DNA of 11,128 bases. It comes from Candidatus Altimarinota bacterium (GTDB lineage Bacteria; Patescibacteriota; Gracilibacteria; UBA4473). Numbering within the stretch: the stretch's first letter is position 1; the number at the start of each line of letters is the position of its first letter. The stretch lies in assembly GCA_020629095.1 (NCBI GenBank), contig JAHDDZ010000021.1:1-11128 (forward strand), given 5' to 3'. The position numbers and the translations under genes were made by a program. Shown piece after piece: positions 1 through 7,532 of the stretch. Under the pieces are notes generated by a model. That model was not told the DNA's origin. It worked only from the letters and a program-made list of their open reading frames with translations, and searched no databases.

Positions 1-589
1 GCTGGATGAGCGACTGGGCCTTCTCTACGAGCCGTTGTTTTGCCATGCGAAATGTCGGGTGCTCTTCTCCGTTTCGATCAATTCCATAGCTTTCGCGCAG
101 GTTTTTATAAATGATAAGCGAGGCCATTGCGTCATCTTGGCTGAGCTCTGTGCCACGACTGAGCACCGTGCGCAGGTGGTTCACGCGGGCGTCCAACCGA
201 GACCGAACCTGGTCATTCAGCTCTTGTGGCAACAGCCGTCGCAGTGACGTGCTGGTGTCAACTGCGCCCAGCATTCTGTCTGACAGCCATGACACATTTC
301 CATCTTCCATGCTTAAATAGAACCCGACCATGTCTTGAAAACGTGTCTGCACAATATCTCGCTCATTTCGGTTGGCAAAACTCTCCGTCTCAAGCATCTG
401 CTCGAGGGTGCGCAGCGTCGCCAAGTTCATATCCAACGGATACTCGAGAAAGTGCACTGGCGATTCTCGCAGCTCTGGTGCACGGTCTGGAACAGCGTAG
501 TGCTCCAGCCCCTCTACGCTTGGTTGATATATATTTTGAAACATAAATCGTGCATCAACCTGCCGCAGTCGGTAGGGTAAATGCATCAT
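1..589 (-). CDS. Unrecognised soluble protein, partial (C-terminus beyond left edge)
   Basis: An open frame runs from an ATG at 589-587 to the left edge (about 196 codons seen, no stop). The start is chosen because ATGA overlaps the TGA stop of the upstream membrane-protein gene (588-586), a classic coupled-translation arrangement. A second ATG follows immediately (586-584) and another lies at 544-542. The protein begins MMHLPYRLRQVDARFMFQNI. It is rich in charged residues (many Arg, Glu, Asp), has no signal peptide or membrane segment in the visible part, and looks mostly helical, with segments such as LRTLEQMLETE and LDARVNHLRTVLSR. I recognise no family or catalytic motif. Co-transcription with a VirB6/TrbL-like protein suggests a partner, perhaps cytoplasmic, in the same envelope apparatus. 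That is inference only. The frame is confident; the function is unknown. Confidence 0.75.
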   Translation of the reverse strand, partial: MMHLPYRLRQVDARFMFQNIYQPSVEGLEHYAVPDRAPELRESPVHFLEYPLDMNLATLRTLEQMLETESFANRNERDIVQTRFQDMVGFYLSMEDGNVSWLSDRMLGAVDTSTSLRRLLPQELNDQVRSRLDARVNHLRTVLSRGTELSQDDAMASLIIYKNLRESYGIDRNGEEHPTFRMAKQRLVEKAQSLIQ

Positions 590-2730
590 TCTTGAAGTCT
601 AACAAATTCTGTTTGTGCTGCATCAAAAGCAATTTGCCCACCCTCACCATATTGCGCCTGCAGCGCTGCTTCCACATTTGCTTGGTTTGCGATGATAGCC
701 GCTGCCAATGCCTGTTGGTCTGCAGCTGCTATTTGTGCTCCATCAACTGTTACATCCCCTCGTAGTAAGTTATTTATGTCTCCCAAACTCTTCACTGGAA
801 TATTTTGATTTACCCCATTTATGTTATACGCCATCTGCACAATTGGCTCTTGTTCGTCATTTGTCGTTGGGGTAAATGTCAAGTTTTGAGCAGGAACAGG
901 GGGCGTTTGGGCTGTTGGTGTCGCCGCGACTGGGCTAGCTGTCGTAGGGAAATCAGATACCCCAATTGCTCCAAGCTCTCTTGCAACTTGGCTGTAAACA
1001 GATGGATCTTGATTTGGATTTTCAATAATTCTGTCAAGCTGGGCAATGGCTCTATCTCTTGATGCCTGAGGAACATTTTCCATCTCAGAGATCTTCCCTT
1101 TCATTGTTTTCAAATACTCTATTCCAGCCGCGGTGCTCATCCCCGTTGTTCCTTTTTTGCTGACTGTCTGGTGAAACGAATTCATTGCCTCATTTACATC
1201 TGTAAACTTCCGCCCCATTGTTTTCAGATTATTGGTCGCTGCCTGCAGCTCTTTGTCAAGGCTTGCTGGCCCAGTCATTCCCCGCAGCACTTGTTTTTGT
1301 TTTTCCAGCTGGTTTACCTGTGCACTGTTAATTATGTTTGGAATTGACTTCAGAGCCCCAAGTGACACGTTTGGCGACGCACTGCCAGATCCATCTTTGA
1401 TACTAAAGATTGGACGATTTAAGATGCTGCTTGCAAGCAGGCTCCCAAAGCCCTCTGTGCCAGAAGCAATTGTTGAAACAACTCCATCAATAGAGGCAAT
1501 TCCTGTATTGCTTGTTGCCCATTTTGCCGCCTGCCAAAAGACCACAACCGTCAAAATTTGCCATAGGAAACCGTATGTTCCGACTGTGAAAACATTACTA
1601 CCAGCCCGCACAAAAACACCGTCTGTGCTGACGATCGACAGGTCCGACATACCCGAAATCATTATAAATGAAACTGCCATCGCAGCCGCAACTTTCAGCG
1701 GTAAAGTAAGTGCACCGACGACCTTTCCAACAAAGTCCCCACCACTACCGCCAATACCTAAAACAGCCGCAGCGATTAACAATGGCGAAGCTGCTATTGT
1801 CAGCCACAAAATGACCATTCTGGCCAGTAGCGCAACAAACATCATCGCCAGCGAAACCATATACAAAACACCCATTATCGCCGCAAAAAGACTATCTTGC
1901 GCGACTTCTGTCCAACTTCTAAAATTGATAAAATTGGTTCCTGTTTCCAGTTGGCTGGCGATCCTCGGCAGCTGCTCTAGTTGCTGAAAATAAACCCCAA
2001 ATGCTAAGAATAAGTTATTTGCATTTGCCGAAGAACTGGTGCCCTGGCGGGCTTTGTCTAGATCAATGAAAAACAAACAATCAGTGCTTGGGGTGTCTTT
2101 TCCGGCACAAAATTGTTCGTTAATTCGCTTTGCAAATGTGAGGCAATTCCCAGCATTTTCGGAGTAACAAATCTCGCCTTTTTCATCGGTTCGTGACTCT
2201 AAAATATCCACCGTACTAGTGGCTCCAAACTGCTCAAGCGAGGTGTCTGCAAATGACATAATTGCGGTTGTGGCAATATCAACCCCGACGATGGCAAGTC
2301 GCACCACGGGTAGGCTAAAGTGAATAAGCACCATGGCCAAAATAACCCGTGGGAGCTTGTCCTTGATCTGCCAGTCTGCCACACCAAACAGGTTGGTAAA
2401 CGCAAGCCCAACCAGTACAATCACAAAGCCAATGTAGGTTATATTTCGGATGGTAATCCACATCGGCCGCAGGCCGCTCATGGCCTCTTCTCCGATAATA
2501 AAATCTGACCCCAAAAGGTAGCCGCCAAGCTCTATCATCTTCAGTGACAGAAAGGTGAAAATCTGGATAAATAAGGTCAAAATGGAGGCGAAACCCTCGA
2601 GTGTCGCAGACTGCGCAAATGCCCGTGCAGACGGGAAAAACGCCCCCACAGCGACCAACGAAAGACACCCCGCCAAAAAAAATTTTCGGCGGTGGCCTGT
2701 TTTATTTGTTCCTTTTTTCATAAAACCCAT
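586..2730 (-). CDS. VirB6/TrbL-like polytopic membrane protein with signal peptide
   Basis: This encodes 714 residues if started at the ATG at 2730-2728; a second in-frame ATG lies at 2721. The frame stays open further upstream into dnaE, but that extension is rejected because an extended -10 box ends 6 nt before 2730. The N-terminus looks like a signal peptide: basic RRK, a hydrophobic core at about 17-32, and an AFA site before Q40. Hydrophobic stretches follow at about 47-73, 97-114, 129-160, 278-325, 338-365 and 383-404. A soluble tail runs from about 445 to 714, with a helical, Lys/Gln-rich part and a Pro/Thr/Ala-rich linker near 595-615. The loop between the early and middle membrane blocks carries four cysteines (188, 196, 208, 218), possibly disulfide-bonded. 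The organisation resembles VirB6/TrbL type IV secretion proteins, but this rests on topology and not on a diagnostic motif. It could also be an unrelated polytopic surface protein. The downstream gene overlaps its stop. Confidence 0.6.
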   Translation of the reverse strand: MGFMKKGTNKTGHRRKFFLAGCLSLVAVGAFFPSARAFAQSATLEGFASILTLFIQIFTFLSLKMIELGGYLLGSDFIIGEEAMSGLRPMWITIRNITYIGFVIVLVGLAFTNLFGVADWQIKDKLPRVILAMVLIHFSLPVVRLAIVGVDIATTAIMSFADTSLEQFGATSTVDILESRTDEKGEICYSENAGNCLTFAKRINEQFCAGKDTPSTDCLFFIDLDKARQGTSSSANANNLFLAFGVYFQQLEQLPRIASQLETGTNFINFRSWTEVAQDSLFAAIMGVLYMVSLAMMFVALLARMVILWLTIAASPLLIAAAVLGIGGSGGDFVGKVVGALTLPLKVAAAMAVSFIMISGMSDLSIVSTDGVFVRAGSNVFTVGTYGFLWQILTVVVFWQAAKWATSNTGIASIDGVVSTIASGTEGFGSLLASSILNRPIFSIKDGSGSASPNVSLGALKSIPNIINSAQVNQLEKQKQVLRGMTGPASLDKELQAATNNLKTMGRKFTDVNEAMNSFHQTVSKKGTTGMSTAAGIEYLKTMKGKISEMENVPQASRDRAIAQLDRIIENPNQDPSVYSQVARELGAIGVSDFPTTASPVAATPTAQTPPVPAQNLTFTPTTNDEQEPIVQMAYNINGVNQNIPVKSLGDINNLLRGDVTVDGAQIAAADQQALAAAIIANQANVEAALQAQYGEGGQIAFDAAQTEFVRLQE

Positions 2731-2736
2731 CGCGTG

Positions 2737-2745
2737 ATTATACCA
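2737..2745 (-). promoter_or_regulatory. Extended -10 promoter for the VirB6-like gene, probably leaderless
   Basis: On the minus strand the sequence reads TGGTATAAT, a perfect -10 hexamer (2742-2737) preceded by the TGn extension. Exactly 6 nt (CACGCG) separate it from the ATG at 2730. Transcription would be expected to start at or within a base or two of the A of ATG, giving a leaderless mRNA. No good -35 is visible at 16-18 bp, which fits an extended -10 promoter. This position also decides the start codon over the ATG at 2721. Confidence 0.65.
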
Positions 2746-2801
2746 CAAATAATGCAAAAAACATAGTCTATATGCGGTCTTTTTGATGACATGAAGCTGC
2801 A

Positions 2802-2829
2802 TTGAAACAAATAAAATATTGCCTATACT
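2802..2829 (+). promoter_or_regulatory. dnaE promoter, probably leaderless
   Basis: TTGAAA (2802-2807), a 16-bp spacer and TATACT (2824-2829) form a good sigma-70-type promoter. Only CAGGTC (6 nt) lies between the -10 box and the dnaE ATG at 2836. Transcription should therefore start at about the ATG, leaving no room for a ribosome binding site. It is divergent from the promoter of the VirB6-like gene; their -10 boxes are about 80 bp apart. Confidence 0.7.
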
Positions 2830-2835
2830 CAGGTC

Positions 2836-5800
2836 ATGAGTTCCCCACTCCCTTTTGTAAATTTGCATACGCATAGCCAATACAGCCTGCTTGAGGCTTT
2901 GCCAAGCCCAGCAGAGCTGTTGACCCAGGCAAAAGCAATGGGTTGCCCCGCGGTCGCACTGACTGACCTGGGGCATGGATATGGCCTCGTTGACTTTGCC
3001 CAGCAGGCAAAGCAAATAGGCGACATTAAACCCATTTTTGGTGCCAAGTTGTGGCTGACCCCAGGTGCTCGTTTTGACCCGCAAATGCACCCAGAAACTG
3101 GCACGATTGTACTGCTGGCAGAAACAAATGCAGGCTATGAAAACCTGCTAAAATTGCTGAGCATCGGGTCGCTTGAAGGAGAGTTATATGGCAAGCAACG
3201 CATCGACTGGAAGACCCTAGAGGCACATAGCAAAGGGCTTATTTTACTGACCTCTGACACAGATGGCGCCCTCGCGAAAGCCCTAGAAAAAAGCCCTTCT
3301 GCGGCTGATAAGTGGCTAGAAAAAGCGCAGTCAGTCATGCCAGCGGTGTATGGCGAAATGATCGCGAAGAGGAGCTTCGAGACCAAATATTTGAACAATT
3401 ATATTGCTCAAAAAGAGGTGCCACACATCGTTTCTAGTGCTGCTCGATATCTCTTTCCAGCAGACCAAAAAGCTGCTGAAATCCTTTATTGCATTGGTAA
3501 AGGAGGTGTCTACTCAGCTAATAATTTCAAGAGCCCAGTGGCCCATTCGCCATTTCAGTCATGGGAGGCAATGCTGCAAAATCTCGATTACATTGACACA
3601 GATGTGCTGGAGAAAGCCCGGAAAAATGGGATTGAAATAAGTGAGAAAATGAAAACAAAAATCAAATTTGGACAGAATCTTTTGCCCCATTTTCCGGTGC
3701 CAGAGGGGCAAACAACGGCATCTGAGTTGCGCCGAATGTGTCATGAGCTCGTCGCTGAGAAGTATCCGGATGCCGACAAGGAACTGCTAAAGACGATTGA
3801 TGAGCGAATTGATTATGAGTTGTCTGTGATTGGAAAAATGGGATTTGAGGCATACTTTCTCATTGTGGAAGATTTCATCCGTTATGCGAAAGAAAATGGA
3901 ATTGCCGTGGGGCCAGGGCGTGGGTCTGCTGCGGGGTCTATTGTGTCCTATTTGCTTGGCATTACGACAATTGACCCTATTGGATATGAACTACTTTTTG
4001 AGCGATTTTTGAACCCAGAGCGAATTTCTATGCCGGATATTGATATTGATTTTAGTGATGAGCGACGTGAAGAGGTTATGGAATATGTCTATGAACGATA
4101 TGGCCGCGAGCGCGTTTCGAAGGTCTGCACGTTTGGTACCCTGTCGGCAAAGGCCGCACTGAAGGATGTGGGGCGGGCTTTCGGAGTGGAGTTTAGCATC
4201 ATGAATGGGCTGACAAAACTGCTGCCGAGTCGCCCCGGGCTTGAGCTAGCAGATGCCGAACAGCAGATTGATTTTATGACAAAAGTACGCGCAAATCCAC
4301 TTTTGAGCGATGTATTCGCGATTGCCAAAAAAGTGGAAGGATGCCCGCGCCACGTGAGTGTGCATGCGTGTGCGGTCATCATTGCGCGTGATCCGCTTGA
4401 CTCTAGCTGTCCGTTGCAGTGGAGCCCAACCGATGACAACACAAAAATTACGCAATATCCATATCAGCAACTGGAAGAAATTGGGCTGCTGAAGATGGAT
4501 TTCTTAGGGCTCAAAAACCTGAGCGTATTGGAAAAAACTCTTGCGAATATCAATCAAACAACTAGCACAGAAGTTGATTTAGATATGATTCCAATCGATG
4601 ATGAAAAGGTTTTTGAGATGATTGGGCGTGGTGAAACAACCGGTGTCTTCCAGTTTGAAAGTGCCGGAATGCGGAGGTATTTGCAGGAGTTAAAACCAAC
4701 TGAGTTTGAGGATTTGGTTGCCATGAATGCGCTATATCGGCCGGGTCCTATGGAATATATTCCTCAATACATCAACGGAAAACATGACCCAAAAAAGGTA
4801 AAATATATGCACCCAGTGCTTGAACCTTTGCTGAAAAAAACATATGGAATTGCTGTGTACCAAGAGCAGATTTTGCGCATTGCACAAGACTTTTCTGGGT
4901 TTTCACTGGGCGAAGCGGATATCCTCCGGAAGGCGATTGGGAAGAAAATTGCTCGCATTTTAAACAAACAGCGAAAAAAGTTTATTGAGGGAGCCGTCGA
5001 GAAAGGCTATGACGAGGCGCTAGCAGTCAAAATGTTCGATGAGATTATTGTGCCGTTTTCAGGCTATGGGTTCAACCGGAGCCACGCGGTGTGCTATGCC
5101 CGCATAGCCTATGAAACTGCATGGTGCCGGGCAAACTACCCAGTGCAGTTTATGGCCGCGATGATGACCGCAGACCGCAACAACACCGACCGAATTGCCA
5201 TGGAAATGAACGAATGCGCCCAGATGGAAATCGAGGTTCTGCCGCCAGATGTAAACAGCTCAGACGCGCACTTTACCGTTGTCAAAACAGAAAGCGGCCA
5301 GCTCGGCATTCGCTTTGGGTTAACTGCGATAAAAGGCCTAGGAGAGGGTGCCGCAATGCAGATTATGAACGAACAAAAAATGAATGGCGGGTTTGCCGAC
5401 GTAACTGATTTTATCAAGCGAGTGCCAGCAAAATTGACCAATAAAAAGACATTTGAGGCTCTGACATATGCCGGTGCGCTTGACAGCTTTGGCAACCGCG
5501 GGGCAATTGTTGCAGCCATTCCTGACCTGTTAAAATATGCAAAAGAAATCCATAAATCAGCTTCAACTGGACAGGTCGGGCTCTTTGGCGACTCGGCTGA
5601 TGTGGCGCCATTTGTGCTACCACAAACAGAGGCAACTTCGGAGGAGATTCTTCTATGGGAAAAAGAAGCTCTCGGGCTGTATGTAAGTGACCACCCGCTT
5701 CGACCGTATACGAATTTTATACAAGAAAATGGGACGCCCATTATAGAGCTGAATGAAGATCTGATAAATAAGAAAATCGTGCTGCACGGAATGATTACAA

Positions 5801-6240
5801 AGGTGCGACGACTGACCACAAAAGCTGGTAAACCAATGGCGATATTGCAGTTGATGGATCATAGCGGAGAACTAGAAATTCCTGTTTTTCCAAACACATA
5901 TGCCAGCATAAATACGCAAATTTTGACTGAGGACGCATTTGTAAAAATTGAGGGAAAAGTAAATAATCGCGATGAGACAATTGGGGTTGTAGCAAATATG
6001 ATTACAACGGTTGTTCCCAAAAGTGATGCCCCACAAATAGCCTCAGAAAAGGTGATGATAGAAATTTCTCCTGCTGTGAAAAAGTCTACTGTTGATGAAC
6101 TAAAAATACTTTTGAAGGAACACATGGCAGAAAATGGGGCGACCGTGCAGCTAAAAATGGGCACTACGGTTGTCGATGTGCCGTTTTTGGTCGAATACAC
6201 AAATGAGCTAGATCGCTATGTGAAAGGGCTTCTTGGCTAA
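2836..6240 (+). CDS. dnaE: DNA polymerase III subunit alpha
   Basis: This is the replicative DNA polymerase catalytic subunit, C-family, 1134 residues (E. coli DnaE has 1160). An N-terminal PHP domain begins FVNLHTHSQYS, with H11 and H13 kept. The polymerase core contains GPGRGSAAGS (from about 359) and the catalytic aspartates D401 and D403 in PDIDIDF, plus D555 in KMDFLGL. These are the same positions as in E. coli. A helix-hairpin-helix region with GYGFNRSHA follows. QVGLFG at 913-918 matches the internal beta-clamp-binding motif (E. coli QADMFG). An OB-fold segment lies near 970-1060, then a short C-terminal domain. The PHP domain looks catalytically dead: the usual TDHG is TDLG (L45), and the usual NDVHY block reads SAARY (A202, R204). 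Proofreading must therefore come from another protein. The start is fixed by the promoter 6 nt upstream and by family length. The stop overlaps that of the convergent DciA-like gene. Confidence 0.97.
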   Translation: MSSPLPFVNLHTHSQYSLLEALPSPAELLTQAKAMGCPAVALTDLGHGYGLVDFAQQAKQIGDIKPIFGAKLWLTPGARFDPQMHPETGTIVLLAETNAGYENLLKLLSIGSLEGELYGKQRIDWKTLEAHSKGLILLTSDTDGALAKALEKSPSAADKWLEKAQSVMPAVYGEMIAKRSFETKYLNNYIAQKEVPHIVSSAARYLFPADQKAAEILYCIGKGGVYSANNFKSPVAHSPFQSWEAMLQNLDYIDTDVLEKARKNGIEISEKMKTKIKFGQNLLPHFPVPEGQTTASELRRMCHELVAEKYPDADKELLKTIDERIDYELSVIGKMGFEAYFLIVEDFIRYAKENGIAVGPGRGSAAGSIVSYLLGITTIDPIGYELLFERFLNPERISMPDIDIDFSDERREEVMEYVYERYGRERVSKVCTFGTLSAKAALKDVGRAFGVEFSIMNGLTKLLPSRPGLELADAEQQIDFMTKVRANPLLSDVFAIAKKVEGCPRHVSVHACAVIIARDPLDSSCPLQWSPTDDNTKITQYPYQQLEEIGLLKMDFLGLKNLSVLEKTLANINQTTSTEVDLDMIPIDDEKVFEMIGRGETTGVFQFESAGMRRYLQELKPTEFEDLVAMNALYRPGPMEYIPQYINGKHDPKKVKYMHPVLEPLLKKTYGIAVYQEQILRIAQDFSGFSLGEADILRKAIGKKIARILNKQRKKFIEGAVEKGYDEALAVKMFDEIIVPFSGYGFNRSHAVCYARIAYETAWCRANYPVQFMAAMMTADRNNTDRIAMEMNECAQMEIEVLPPDVNSSDAHFTVVKTESGQLGIRFGLTAIKGLGEGAAMQIMNEQKMNGGFADVTDFIKRVPAKLTNKKTFEALTYAGALDSFGNRGAIVAAIPDLLKYAKEIHKSASTGQVGLFGDSADVAPFVLPQTEATSEEILLWEKEALGLYVSDHPLRPYTNFIQENGTPIIELNEDLINKKIVLHGMITKVRRLTTKAGKPMAILQLMDHSGELEIPVFPNTYASINTQILTEDAFVKIEGKVNNRDETIGVVANMITTVVPKSDAPQIASEKVMIEISPAVKKSTVDELKILLKEHMAENGATVQLKMGTTVVDVPFLVEYTNELDRYVKGLLG

Positions 6241-6533
6241 TATTTCTCAACCGAAAGTGGGGTCACCCGAATCTTAATAGCCGTTACGGAGTAGCGCAAA
6301 CCGAGCGCCTCAATGCGCTCTAAAATCATTGACTGGGTCGTATAAATTGCGCTTGCAGCTTGGGTGTTTTTGACGGATATTGTTAGCACGCCAGCCGCAT
6401 ATGAAACAGCAGTAGCCCCCTGTGGAAGAGCTGATTGAGCCTTTTTACAGACATAACTACCGATCGCCTGCGGCTGCATTTTGAGCTGCGCAGCAACCCG
6501 CGACAAGTAATCCCCCACCATCGAAAATCCCAT
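6237..6533 (-). CDS. DUF721/DciA-like protein
   Basis: A 98-residue protein that begins MGFSMVGDYLSRVAAQLK. The central and C-terminal part has the DUF721/DciA pattern: a hydrophobic beta segment GVLTISVKN, a helix with SMILERIEALG, then a strand IKIRV. DciA proteins help load or operate the DnaB replicative helicase in bacteria lacking DnaC/DnaI loaders. The protein is short, close to a bare domain, without the long extension seen in many DciA proteins. Convergent placement against dnaE, with overlapping stop codons, fits a replication role but does not prove one. The first ATG (6533) is preferred; an alternative is at 6521. A possible minus-strand -10 (TATAGT, 6560-6555) would leave a 5' leader of about 14 nt. 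The family call is from the pattern only. Confidence 0.6.
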   Translation of the reverse strand: MGFSMVGDYLSRVAAQLKMQPQAIGSYVCKKAQSALPQGATAVSYAAGVLTISVKNTQAASAIYTTQSMILERIEALGLRYSVTAIKIRVTPLSVEKY

Positions 6534-6562
6534 TTGTGCTCGTTACGTACCTCGACTATACT
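6534..6562 (+). promoter_or_regulatory. Promoter for the small membrane protein, probably leaderless
   Basis: TTGTGC (6534-6539), a 17-bp spacer and TATACT (6557-6562) are followed by exactly 6 nt (CATGCC) and the ATG at 6569. The -10 sequence and its distance to the ATG are the same as at dnaE. The same stretch read on the minus strand gives TATAGT (6560-6555), a possible -10 for the divergent DciA-like gene, so the two promoters would overlap. Confidence 0.6.
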
Positions 6563-6568
6563 CATGCC

Positions 6569-6913
6569 ATGGAAACGCCGCAACCCATTTCTGGTGCCCC
6601 GCAAAAAAGCGAAACAACACAGATTTTAGACGCACTAAAACAGCAAAACGAGCTGCTGGCGCGACTAGTGGTCTATCCAACAAAGGCAAATGCAAAAATG
6701 AGCAGAGCCCAATGGTGGAGCACTATAAAGCTCGTGGGAACACTCTTCTTTACCCTCTATGCCCTCTGGCAAGCAAAGCTCTTTTTCACCGGGCTTTTCG
6801 GAGCCATTACACCAGATTTGTCAGGCATCAGCAGTGCCTTTCAAAATGCCACAAGTGGCTCGGGCGACAGCCTCAACTCGCTGCTGGAAAGCCTTTCTGC
6901 TCAGTTTGAGTAA
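6569..6913 (+). CDS. Small single-pass membrane protein, unknown function
   Basis: A 114-residue protein starting METPQPISGAPQ. The start at 6569 is chosen over the in-frame upstream ATG at 6536 because the upstream one lies within the predicted promoter and a -10 box ends 6 nt before 6569. Residues about 17-36 (TTQILDALKQQNELLARL) form a short amphipathic, coiled-coil-like helix. Residues about 52-75 (IKLVGTLFFTLYALWQAKLF) form one membrane segment. The C-terminal tail is Ser/Gly/Asn-rich and ends SLLESLSAQFE. There is no signal cleavage site and no catalytic motif. I do not recognise the family. Its stop is one base from that of the convergent maf gene. Confidence 0.75.
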   Translation: METPQPISGAPQKSETTQILDALKQQNELLARLVVYPTKANAKMSRAQWWSTIKLVGTLFFTLYALWQAKLFFTGLFGAITPDLSGISSAFQNATSGSGDSLNSLLESLSAQFE

Positions 6914-6914
6914 A

Positions 6915-7529
6915 TCACTTTTGGGGTGCAATAACATCAAAAATGGACCGCCCCGTCAACCGCTCGATGCACTTTCGCAGTGGAATAACCGGCACCCCAA
7001 CCACATTTTGAAAGCTGCCGGAGAGCTCCTCAACCAACATCAACCCAGTCCCCAACACACTCCACGCGCCGCACTTGCCCGACCAGTCACCAAATGCTCC
7101 ATATTTCTGCAGCATCTCTGGCGTAATATCTGCCCGAAACTGGGCGGTTGATTTCGCATAAAACGTCTCACAGACTGGCCTCCCACTAACAGTTCCCAGA
7201 ACGCATACACCCGTTAAAATCTCTTGCTGTTTGCCCGCAAATGACACAATCATTTCTATCATCGCAGCCTTGCTTTCGGCCTTGCCGATGCTTTTTCCCT
7301 CAAGGGAAATCATGCTATCAAACCCTAAAATCAGGTAATCATTTTGCCCTTTATATCGCGGTGCAATCGACTCTGCTTTGCCTTTTGCGAAGCGCATAAC
7401 CTGCTCGTGCGTTGGCTCATTTTGTGTAATAATTTCCTCATAATCTGGCTTTTCAACCGTGTAGGCAATGCCCAGCCGGTCAAACAGCGCAGCACGGTTT
7501 GGTGAAGATGAACCCAAGATTATCTGCAT
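6915..7529 (-). CDS. maf: Maf/YceF/YhdE-family nucleotide pyrophosphatase
   Basis: A 204-residue protein of the Maf (HAM1-like superfamily) pyrophosphatases, which hydrolyse non-canonical or excess nucleoside triphosphates to the monophosphate and pyrophosphate in the cytoplasm. Family motifs are visible: SSSPNR at 7-12 (the usual S-x-S-P-R-R, with Asn for the first Arg), D71 in ILGFDSM (usual GADT), K83 in the GK motif, and the C-terminal GKCGAWSVLG followed by VEELSGSFQNVVGVP. The usual GKAGAYGIQG glutamine position is changed, so substrate preference (dTTP/UTP-type, m7GTP-type or other) cannot be read from this sequence. The gene starts 3 bp after the uppP stop and is almost certainly co-transcribed with it. 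No Shine-Dalgarno precedes the ATG; translation probably relies on coupling to uppP. The length is normal for the family. Confidence 0.88.
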   Translation of the reverse strand: MQIILGSSSPNRAALFDRLGIAYTVEKPDYEEIITQNEPTHEQVMRFAKGKAESIAPRYKGQNDYLILGFDSMISLEGKSIGKAESKAAMIEMIVSFAGKQQEILTGVCVLGTVSGRPVCETFYAKSTAQFRADITPEMLQKYGAFGDWSGKCGAWSVLGTGLMLVEELSGSFQNVVGVPVIPLRKCIERLTGRSIFDVIAPQK

Positions 7530-7532
7530 AGG

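Noticed and set aside
35..580. Several overlapping short plus-strand open frames
   Set aside because: They lie opposite the minus-strand gene at 1-589, which has better protein character and a coupled start.
586..589. UGA read as glycine (SR1/Gracilibacteria code)
   Set aside because: The VirB6-like and maf genes end naturally at TGA. Reading through the VirB6-like TGA meets TAG after about 24 codons in the frame opposite the real downstream gene, and no conserved gene here has an internal TGA.
1232..1987. 251-codon plus-strand open frame
   Set aside because: It is antisense to the VirB6-like gene, has no family motif, and no promoter directly precedes it.
2731..3090. Upstream extension of the VirB6-like reading frame into dnaE (834 residues in total)
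   Set aside because: The extra residues are antisense to the start of dnaE and lack any secretion-signal character. A signal peptide and an extended -10 box place the start at 2730.
5136..5819. 227-codon minus-strand open frame inside dnaE
   Set aside because: It is antisense to well-conserved polymerase sequence and its composition looks like a shadow frame (Ser/Arg/Pro-rich, no motifs).
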